Of a stretch of 64,000 bases of DNA, positions 59,332-64,000 are shown in pieces; the stretch's first letter is position 1, and each line of letters opens with the position of its first letter. The DNA comes from a bacterium (GTDB lineage Bacteria > Patescibacteriota > Patescibacteriia > 2-12-FULL-60-25): contig JAJYXM010000016.1 in NCBI GenBank assembly GCA_021796435.1, positions 626,625 through 690,624 on the forward strand, given 5' to 3'. Made by a program: the position numbers and the translations under genes. The notes beneath the pieces were generated by a model that was not told the origin of the DNA, searched no databases, and saw only the letters and a program-made list of their open reading frames with translations.

Positions 59332-59580
59332 ATGGATGAAAAACAGCTCGAAATAGAGGGGAAAATCAATGCGATCCTGGATAAGTTGCGCGAGGGCATA
59401 ATGATGCACGGCGGTGATATCGAGTTCGTGGGGTATGATGGCCCGAGCGGCAGGGTTACGGTCCGTTTGAGAGGCGCTTGCGTCGGTTGCGTCTATGCCA
59501 ACGAGACTTTGAAGGAAGGAGTCGAGGAAACCTTACGGGAGTTCATCCCGGAAATAAAGGAGGTCGTGAATATAGATTGA
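59332..59580 (+). CDS. NifU C-terminal-like iron-sulfur scaffold protein
   Basis: An 82-residue protein corresponding to the NifU C-terminal (Nfu) domain. The cluster-binding CxxC is in RGACVGCVYANETLKEGVE, after GGDIEFVGYDGPSGRVTV. Nfu proteins carry iron-sulfur clusters to target enzymes, which here could include the radical SAM protein RlmN. It precedes a small membrane protein by four bases. Confidence 0.88.
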   Translation: MDEKQLEIEGKINAILDKLREGIMMHGGDIEFVGYDGPSGRVTVRLRGACVGCVYANETLKEGVEETLREFIPEIKEVVNID

Positions 59581-59584
59581 AGCA

Positions 59585-59962
59585 ATGGCTTTGGCGGAGA
59601 TCAAGCTGTCAGCCAAAAGGGCGTGGCAAAATGCATTCATCCGGTGGAACCTCATCGGGGATTTATTGGTCGTCATATTCGCCGGTTCTTTTTTCCTGTG
59701 GCGGCTCATCCCGGAAGGGCTCAGGTCGGATGTGCTGGTGATGCACTATAATATATTCTTGGGGATAGACAATGTGCAGACTTGGTGGTGGATCATTTTG
59801 GTGCCCGTGGCCATGCTTGGAGTGCTGATCCTGAATTACCTTTTGGCGTTCTATCTTTTCCGCTTCGACGCGTTGGCGGCGAAGACCTTGGCCGGCTTGA
59901 CTTCGGTCTTGATAGCCGTCTGGTGCGTCTCTTCATTCTTCTTAATGCTCGTCAATATCTGA
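59585..59962 (+). CDS. Small membrane protein upstream of mraY
   Basis: Not recognised. 125 residues with three membrane helices (about 23-41, 66-88 and 96-120). It starts four bases after the NifU-like gene and ends three bases before mraY, so it is expressed with the peptidoglycan genes. A helper role in that pathway is possible. Confidence 0.65.
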   Translation: MALAEIKLSAKRAWQNAFIRWNLIGDLLVVIFAGSFFLWRLIPEGLRSDVLVMHYNIFLGIDNVQTWWWIILVPVAMLGVLILNYLLAFYLFRFDALAAKTLAGLTSVLIAVWCVSSFFLMLVNI

Positions 59963-59965
59963 TTT

Positions 59966-61012
59966 ATGCATCCAGCTCCGTTCGACGTCATCCGTACGCT
60001 CACGATCACTTTCGGCAGTTTCTTGTTGGCCATGCTGTTGGCGCCGCTGCTTCTTAAGCTGCTGCGCAAGTTCAAGATGGGCAAGACCATAAGGACCTCG
60101 GAGAGCGCGCCCATCGCAGCGGCGCTACATGCGGCCAAATCAGGCACTCCTGTAGGCGGTGGGATACTTGTCTGGGGCACGGTCACTTTCATCATCCTTG
60201 TCTTGTCGGCTGGTTGTGGTTTATGGGATACAGAATTCTGTTCTTGGAACTTCCTTTCACGTTCCCAGACACTTCTGCCTTTGGGTGCGATGATCGCTGC
60301 GGCCTTGGTAGGTCTATTGGATGATTACCTCAACGTAAGGAAAATCGGTCCTGCCGGCGGAGGCTTGAGGATGCGGCACAGGTTGCTTTCCTATTCCTCG
60401 ATCGCTTTGGTAGCCGCTTGGTGGTTCTATTCGAAACTGGACTGGGATATCCTGCATGTACCTTTCGTCGGGGATTTCGCGTTAGGTTGGCTATATATCC
60501 CGGCTTTCGCCATAGTCATCATAGCGACCTCCAATTCGGTCAATGAGACCGACGGACTGGACGGGCTGGCTGGCGGTCCGTTGATGGCTGCTTTCGCTGC
60601 GTATGCGGCCATCGCATATTCGCAAGGCAAGCATGATCTGGCGATTTTCTGTTCCGCCATTTCCGGTGCGTTGATGGCTTTCCTGTGGTTCAATGTGACT
60701 CCGGCCACCTTTTTCATGGGAGATACGGGAGCCATGTCTTTAGGCACTTTGTTGGGGATAGTCGCGATGTTGACCAACCAGCCGCTGCTTTTGCTGATCA
60801 TCGGGCTGCCTTTCGTCATCGAATCGCTTTCGGTCATCATCCAGGTGACTTCGAAGAAGTTACGCAAGAAGAAGGTCTTCAGGAGCGCGCCGATCCATCA
60901 TCATCTAGAAGCGATCGGGTGGAAGGAATCGCAGATCGTATTCCGCACCTGGCTCATCTCGATGTTCTGTGCCGGTATAGGCGTGGTCTTGGCGATGGCG
61001 GATAAGCTGTAA
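59966..61012 (+). CDS. mraY: Phospho-N-acetylmuramoyl-pentapeptide transferase
   Basis: An integral membrane enzyme that forms lipid I from UDP-MurNAc-pentapeptide and undecaprenyl phosphate. It shows ten helices, NETDGLDGLAGG, FMGDTGAMSLG, and the cytosolic histidine motif APIHHHLEAIGW. The first acidic motif reads LLDDYLNVRK; the usual lysine of DDxxK is Asn. The 348 residues fit. The genes mraY-ftsW-murG form a compact part of the division and cell-wall cluster. Confidence 0.95.
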   Translation: MHPAPFDVIRTLTITFGSFLLAMLLAPLLLKLLRKFKMGKTIRTSESAPIAAALHAAKSGTPVGGGILVWGTVTFIILVLSAGCGLWDTEFCSWNFLSRSQTLLPLGAMIAAALVGLLDDYLNVRKIGPAGGGLRMRHRLLSYSSIALVAAWWFYSKLDWDILHVPFVGDFALGWLYIPAFAIVIIATSNSVNETDGLDGLAGGPLMAAFAAYAAIAYSQGKHDLAIFCSAISGALMAFLWFNVTPATFFMGDTGAMSLGTLLGIVAMLTNQPLLLLIIGLPFVIESLSVIIQVTSKKLRKKKVFRSAPIHHHLEAIGWKESQIVFRTWLISMFCAGIGVVLAMADKL

Positions 61013-61021
61013 ATTTTTGAC

Positions 61022-62125
61022 ATGCGAGCTAACCAACCGATAGATAGACGATTCCTCCTGCTTCTGGCGGGTGTGGTTATGTTCGGTCTGGTCATGCTCC
61101 TTTCGGCGGCAGGCCCTTTGGGCGTCCAGAAGTTCGGCGACTCATGGTATTTCTTCAAGCATCAGCTGGTGAACGGTGTCATTCCCGGGATTTTCGTCTT
61201 TTTCATCATGGCTAAGCTCGACTATCGGAAGCTTCGTCCTTTGGCTGTGCCGGCGGTGATCTTGAGCATCATCATGTTGATCCTCGTGTACGTCCCGGGC
61301 GTGGGTATGCGATATGGCGGTGCGGGACGTTGGATCGACTTGTTGGGTATCGCATTCCAGCCTTCGGAATTCGTGAAGGTCGGATTCCTCGTATATGTGG
61401 CGGCCTGGTTGGCGTCAAAACATGAGTCGCAGGCCAAGACATTGCAGGAAGGTCTGCTGCCTTTTTTGGCGGTCCTTGGTCTAGTAGTGGGCTTGTTGGT
61501 TTTCCAGCCGAATACTGGTTCGATGGCCGTCATCTCGGGCATGGCGCTGCTCATGTATTTCGTGGCTGGGGCGCCAGTGATCTGGTTCGTGGTCTTGGGT
61601 TTTTCGTTCTTGAGCCTGGTCGCGCTGCTCATCAAAGTCACCCCTTATCGCGCTGCGCGTTTCATGACTTTCCTGCATCCGGAATTGGATCCGCAGGGAA
61701 TCGGATACCATATCAACCAGGCTTTTTTGGCCATCGGATCAGGAGGGCTGTTCGGTTTAGGCTATGGTCATTCGCGGCAGAAGTATCAGTATCTGCCGGA
61801 GGTCGCCGGCGATTCCATCTTCGCGGTGATGGCCGAGGAGTTGGGATTCTTCTTGTCCGTGGCTTTCATCGTGGCCCTTGCATTCATGATCCATCGTTGC
61901 TTCGTGATCGCCGCTGGCGCGAAGGATGAGTTCGGACGCTTCTTGGCGACCGGCGTCGGAGCCTGGTTCGCGATCCAGGCGGTATTGAATATCTCCTCCA
62001 TGATCGGTCTGATGCCGATGACGGGCGTGACTTTGCCTTTCGTGAGTTATGGCAGTTCCGCTTTCGTCGCTTTGGCCATGGGGGCCGGGATAGTCGCTTC
62101 GGTCTCAAGACAATCTAACGTATGA
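61022..62125 (+). CDS. ftsW: Lipid II polymerase FtsW (SEDS family)
   Basis: A SEDS glycosyltransferase of 367 residues with ten helices. GGAGRWIDLLGIAFQPSEFVK is split by the catalytic loop; QGIGYHINQAFLAIGSGGLF and AVMAEELGFF carry the conserved residues, and MTGVTLPFVSYGSSAFVA is the C-terminal signature. FtsW is favoured over RodA because it lies between mraY and murG. It overlaps murG by four bases. Confidence 0.93.
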   Translation: MRANQPIDRRFLLLLAGVVMFGLVMLLSAAGPLGVQKFGDSWYFFKHQLVNGVIPGIFVFFIMAKLDYRKLRPLAVPAVILSIIMLILVYVPGVGMRYGGAGRWIDLLGIAFQPSEFVKVGFLVYVAAWLASKHESQAKTLQEGLLPFLAVLGLVVGLLVFQPNTGSMAVISGMALLMYFVAGAPVIWFVVLGFSFLSLVALLIKVTPYRAARFMTFLHPELDPQGIGYHINQAFLAIGSGGLFGLGYGHSRQKYQYLPEVAGDSIFAVMAEELGFFLSVAFIVALAFMIHRCFVIAAGAKDEFGRFLATGVGAWFAIQAVLNISSMIGLMPMTGVTLPFVSYGSSAFVALAMGAGIVASVSRQSNV

Positions 62126-63189
62126 AGATACTTTTTTGCGGCGGGGGAACACTGGGTCCGGTCACGCCATTGATCGCCGTATTGCGGCGCATGCGTTTGA
62201 TGCGGCCGGATAGCGAGTTCGTCTGGATCGGCACGCCGCATGGTCCAGAAGCGCCGCTAGTCGAAGCCGAAGAGGTCTCTTTCCATTCGATTCCGGTCGC
62301 CAAGTTGTCACGCCATGCGAGCCTTGATTGGTTGAGTTTTCCTTTCGACTATCTACGGGCCTCGAAAGCAGCTAAATTGATCATCAGGCACGAGGCGCCG
62401 GACGCGATCTTCTCCGCCGGGGGATACACCCAAGTGCCGGTGATACGAGCTGCGGCCAAACGAGGCATCACTTGTGCCATCCATCAATTGGACGCCACGC
62501 CGATACGTTCGAATCTCGCAGTCGCGAGATTCTGCAGGAAAATCACCACATCATTCGCTTATCCTGCGGTAAAACCTTTCGGGAACAGAATCGACGTCGA
62601 ACAGGTGGCGATACCATGTCGTTTTTCTGGAGTGAAAGTTCCGAGTCGTGAAGAAGCGTGTGAACGATTAGGTGTGGATCCGAAGAGACCTATCTTGTTC
62701 GTCACAGGTGGAGGCACGGGCGCGTTGTCGTTGAACCAAGCCCTCCTCTCCATAGCCGATGAGCTCTTGGGACAGATGCAGATCGTCCATCAAGTAGGTA
62801 GGGGAAAGGGGTCGGATTTCAAGCGAGATGGTTATCTGCAGGCAGAGTCGTTCGATGAAGCGCACATGCTGGCTGCTTATGTCGCAGCGGATTTGGTCGT
62901 CTCAAGAGCCGGTTTCGGCGCGTTAAGCGAGTTGGCGAATCTTCATAAGGCTGTGATCGCGGTGCCTTTGCCGAATAGCCCACAGTCAGGGAACGTCGAG
63001 AGACTGATGGATTCCTTGGTCGTGGTTGAGCAAGGGGACGGTTTTCCGCACAGGTTGAGACAGGAAATCCTGGCTTTGATGGATGATGAGCAAAAACGCG
63101 AGAAGTTGGGCGATTCATTGACTAAAATTTTGAAGACAGATGATGGTTCTGCATTAGCCAAGCTTTGGTTCGGCTTGTTAAAGGGTTGA
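62122..63189 (+). CDS. murG: Lipid II synthase MurG (N-acetylglucosaminyl transferase)
   Basis: A GT28 glycosyltransferase of 355 residues that adds GlcNAc to lipid I. The N-terminal loop is CGGGTLGPVTPLIAVLRRM, where the standard enzyme has GGTGGH. The motif usually reading HEQN is HQLDATPIRSN. FVTGGGTGALSLN and the donor-site SRAGFGALSELANLHKAVIA are well conserved. Position after ftsW confirms the assignment. The changed N-terminal loops may reflect a lineage-specific variant. Confidence 0.92.
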   Translation: MKILFCGGGTLGPVTPLIAVLRRMRLMRPDSEFVWIGTPHGPEAPLVEAEEVSFHSIPVAKLSRHASLDWLSFPFDYLRASKAAKLIIRHEAPDAIFSAGGYTQVPVIRAAAKRGITCAIHQLDATPIRSNLAVARFCRKITTSFAYPAVKPFGNRIDVEQVAIPCRFSGVKVPSREEACERLGVDPKRPILFVTGGGTGALSLNQALLSIADELLGQMQIVHQVGRGKGSDFKRDGYLQAESFDEAHMLAAYVAADLVVSRAGFGALSELANLHKAVIAVPLPNSPQSGNVERLMDSLVVVEQGDGFPHRLRQEILALMDDEQKREKLGDSLTKILKTDDGSALAKLWFGLLKG

Positions 63190-63214
63190 CAAAACCAGGA
63201 AATTTGCTTATCTT
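63186..63214 (+). promoter_or_regulatory. Promoter of the tRNA-like element and small gene
   Basis: TTGACA (63186-63191), 17 bases, TATCTT (63209-63214). The -35 overlaps the murG stop. Transcription would start near 63221, about 16 bases before the tRNA-like element. Confidence 0.7.
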
Positions 63215-63236
63215 ATCTGACATGTTCATTCTGTCG

Positions 63237-63299
63237 GCGTCCTTTTCCTCTGGTTTGAGGAAAGCGCAGTTCCGGGTTCGATTCCTGTAGGACGCACCA
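63237..63299 (+). ncRNA. tRNA-like element without anticodon arm
   Basis: A 63-base element with the acceptor stem GCGTCCT (63237-63243) paired exactly with AGGACGC (63289-63295), then A and an encoded CCA. A T-arm has loop TTCGATT (63277-63283) and a stem of four pairs. Between them lies only one hairpin, TTTCCTC-TGGTTT-GAGGAAA, whose loop has the GG of a D-loop. No anticodon arm exists, so it cannot decode. It lies in the leader of the gene at 63330. It may mimic tRNA for CCA-adding or RNase P/Z processing, or be a deletion relic; both are inference. Confidence 0.6.
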
Positions 63300-63329
63300 C
63301 TTCGGCGGTCCGCCGAGAAAGGCTTTACG

Positions 63330-63629
63330 ATGCAACGGGTTTGCTACACGGCATGGGACGATTCGAAGATCGTATGCCCGCCTCAGAGTGGGTTTCCCCT
63401 GGAGCAGTTCAGGGATCTCATCCAGCGCATCGTGCGCGGAGAACCGATCCGGCTGATCGAGCTGAAGCCGCTCGTTTCCTTTCTGTGCAATGACGACCTG
63501 ATTGCATTGCTCGACGATCGTGAGCAGAATCTGGTGGTATGCTCCATCAGGCCGGCGGTCAATGCCTGGCTGCAACAGCAAGCCCGTCGTATACGGGCCA
63601 AGAGAGCGGCGCAGCGGAACGCCAACTGA
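63330..63629 (+). CDS. Small protein of unknown function downstream of a tRNA-like element
   Basis: Not recognised. 99 residues with an acidic-hydrophobic core (LEQFRDLIQRIVRGEPIRLI, SFLCNDDLIALLDDREQ) and an arginine/alanine-rich C-terminal helix (QQQARRIRAKRAAQRNAN). AAAGG lies seven bases before the ATG. Just upstream is a CGGCG/CGCCG hairpin at 63303-63315. Its own promoter and strong terminator mark it as a single unit. Confidence 0.6.
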   Translation: MQRVCYTAWDDSKIVCPPQSGFPLEQFRDLIQRIVRGEPIRLIELKPLVSFLCNDDLIALLDDREQNLVVCSIRPAVNAWLQQQARRIRAKRAAQRNAN

Positions 63630-63635
63630 AGGCTT

Positions 63636-63683
63636 GCGGTCCGGATAGCACTATCGAGTGTCGTCCGGACCGCTGATTTTTTT
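63636..63683 (+). terminator. Terminator of the small gene
   Basis: GCGGTCCGGA (63636-63645) pairs perfectly with TCCGGACCGC (63664-63673); TGATTTTTTT follows. Confidence 0.85.
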
Positions 63684-63687
63684 AAAC

Positions 63688-63716
63688 GATAAAGCCCGGT
63701 AATTCCGGGCTTTATC
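63688..63716. terminator. Second, bidirectional terminator
   Basis: GATAAAGCCCGG and CCGGGCTTTATC form a perfect 12-pair stem with a TAATT loop. Being A/T-flanked on both sides, it can end minus-strand transcripts from the tRNA region to the right. Confidence 0.75.
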
Positions 63717-63740
63717 TGACTTGGTCGCGTTTGACGCGAC

Positions 63741-63759
63741 GGTGACGCGGGTGGGATTC
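63741..63759 (-). repeat. Duplicated 3' end of a tRNA gene
   Basis: The 19 bases GGTGACGCGGGTGGGATTC are identical to 63977-63995, the T-arm and acceptor end of the tRNA gene at the window edge, in the same orientation. Beyond them the sequences differ and no tRNA can be folded here. Confidence 0.8.
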
Positions 63760-63944
63760 TCACGTCCCCAGCCTCTCGTGAGAGGTTGGGTCCCACGAAA
63801 GGGCTTCCCCGCCCGCAACGCCTTGCTTGCATGGCGGGCGCGGCGCCCTCTCGTGAGCTCACCTCGACTGAAGTGGGGAAATATACTCTGTTTGTTTCCC
63901 CAAACCCCTTCAACGGTTCTCATCCCACCAAGTTCGGTCTATCA
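63760..63944 (-). other. Spacer between tRNA-end repeats with GC-rich inverted repeat
   Basis: I see no real gene. The minus-strand reading frame at 63651-63923 is low-complexity, arginine-rich and runs through the repeats and a terminator. The segment holds the inverted copy of the GC-rich repeat (63807-63839), several CTCTCGTGAG-type inverted repeats, and a GTGGGGAAA/TTTCCCCA inverted repeat. Confidence 0.5.
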
Positions 63945-63971
63945 CAAAACCCGGATGATCTCCGGGTTTTG
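63945..63971 (-). terminator. Terminator downstream of the tRNA gene
   Basis: CAAAACCCGGA and TCCGGGTTTTG form an 11-pair stem around TGATC, just after the tRNA CCA end on the minus strand. Its T-run reads in the tRNA direction. Confidence 0.75.
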
Positions 63972-63975
63972 TACA

Positions 63976-64000
63976 TGGTGACGCGGGTGGGATTCGAACC
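63976..64000 (-). tRNA. tRNA gene, 3' part only (T-arm and acceptor)
   Basis: The minus strand shows a T-loop TTCGAAT, T-stem, acceptor strand CCGCGTC, discriminator A and an encoded CCA. The rest, including the anticodon, lies beyond the window, so identity cannot be given. The matching 5' acceptor strand should read GACGCGG. Confidence 0.85.

Noticed and set aside
63237-63299. Ordinary decoding tRNA
   Set aside because: The element is 63 bases long and has a single hairpin between acceptor and T-arm, so no anticodon can be placed.
63651-63923. 90-codon minus-strand frame at the window end
   Set aside because: It runs through two inverted repeats, the duplicated tRNA end and a terminator, and has an arginine-rich low-information sequence.
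63741-63935. A second complete tRNA gene on the minus strand
   Set aside because: Only the 3' 19 bases match; no GACGCGG strand or T-stem partner is found upstream within tRNA length.

Overview
The window looks like chromosome of a Candidate Phyla Radiation (Patescibacteria) bacterium, probably of the Parcubacteria/ABY1 side, at moderate GC. Signs of this are an RNA polymerase alpha subunit without its C-terminal domain, an alanyl-tRNA synthetase that stops after the editing domain, a large DUF8128-like/VirD4-like gene pair, very tight gene packing with 4-base stop/start overlaps, and many transcripts that appear to start at or a few bases before the start codon. The lineage is an inference from gene content; no ribosomal RNA gene is present to fix it.

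Layout. 1-1060 holds no credible gene but reads as one large structured RNA ending in an intrinsic terminator. 1345-3829 has glyA and a left-handed beta-helix acyltransferase-like gene on opposite strands. 3980-11177 carries a GIY-YIG gene, murC, murB, hpf, secA, a small MazG-like gene and pgeF. 11450-14417 is secD-secF, where SecD carries an inserted parvulin region. 14539-22933 has the DUF8128-like/VirD4-like pair, a hydrolase, a D,D-carboxypeptidase, rlmN, mnmA and a membrane GAF-like protein. 23012-29227 has alaS, a MazG gene and a translation operon (infA, rpmJ, rpsM, rpsK, rpsD, rpoA, rplQ, rplM, rpsI). 29434-38748 has an HD hydrolase and a surface polysaccharide locus (flippase, three glycosyltransferases, one fused to an O-antigen-ligase-like domain). 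38764-44183 (minus) has fmt, def, a degenerate priA, a MEMO-like gene and a secreted lysozyme-like protein. 44313-54839 has a GT-C glycosyltransferase, envelope proteins, HIT, HD, PEGA and S41 proteins, NUDIX and pyrG. 54925-59186 (minus) has secreted and membrane proteins, a membrane-anchored Clp-type AAA+ protein and rpmA. 59332-63189 has a NifU-like gene and mraY-ftsW-murG. The last 800 bases hold a tRNA-like element in the leader of a small gene, back-to-back terminators, and the 3' end of a tRNA gene whose terminal 19 bp is duplicated nearby.

The gene set covers peptidoglycan synthesis and remodelling (murC, murB, mraY, ftsW, murG, dac), protein export (secA, secD, secF), formylmethionine metabolism (fmt, def), translation, and a cell-surface glycan pathway. 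Two gene classes can be told apart by their 5' regions. Most genes overlap or start close behind a -10 box. Five isolated genes (2825, 29434, 48193, 52734, 63330) instead have TTGACA/TTGACT-type promoters, untranslated leaders, mostly clear Shine-Dalgarno sites and a terminator. Short palindromic and heptameric repeats are scattered between and inside genes, including four in-frame insertions in one polysaccharide gene.
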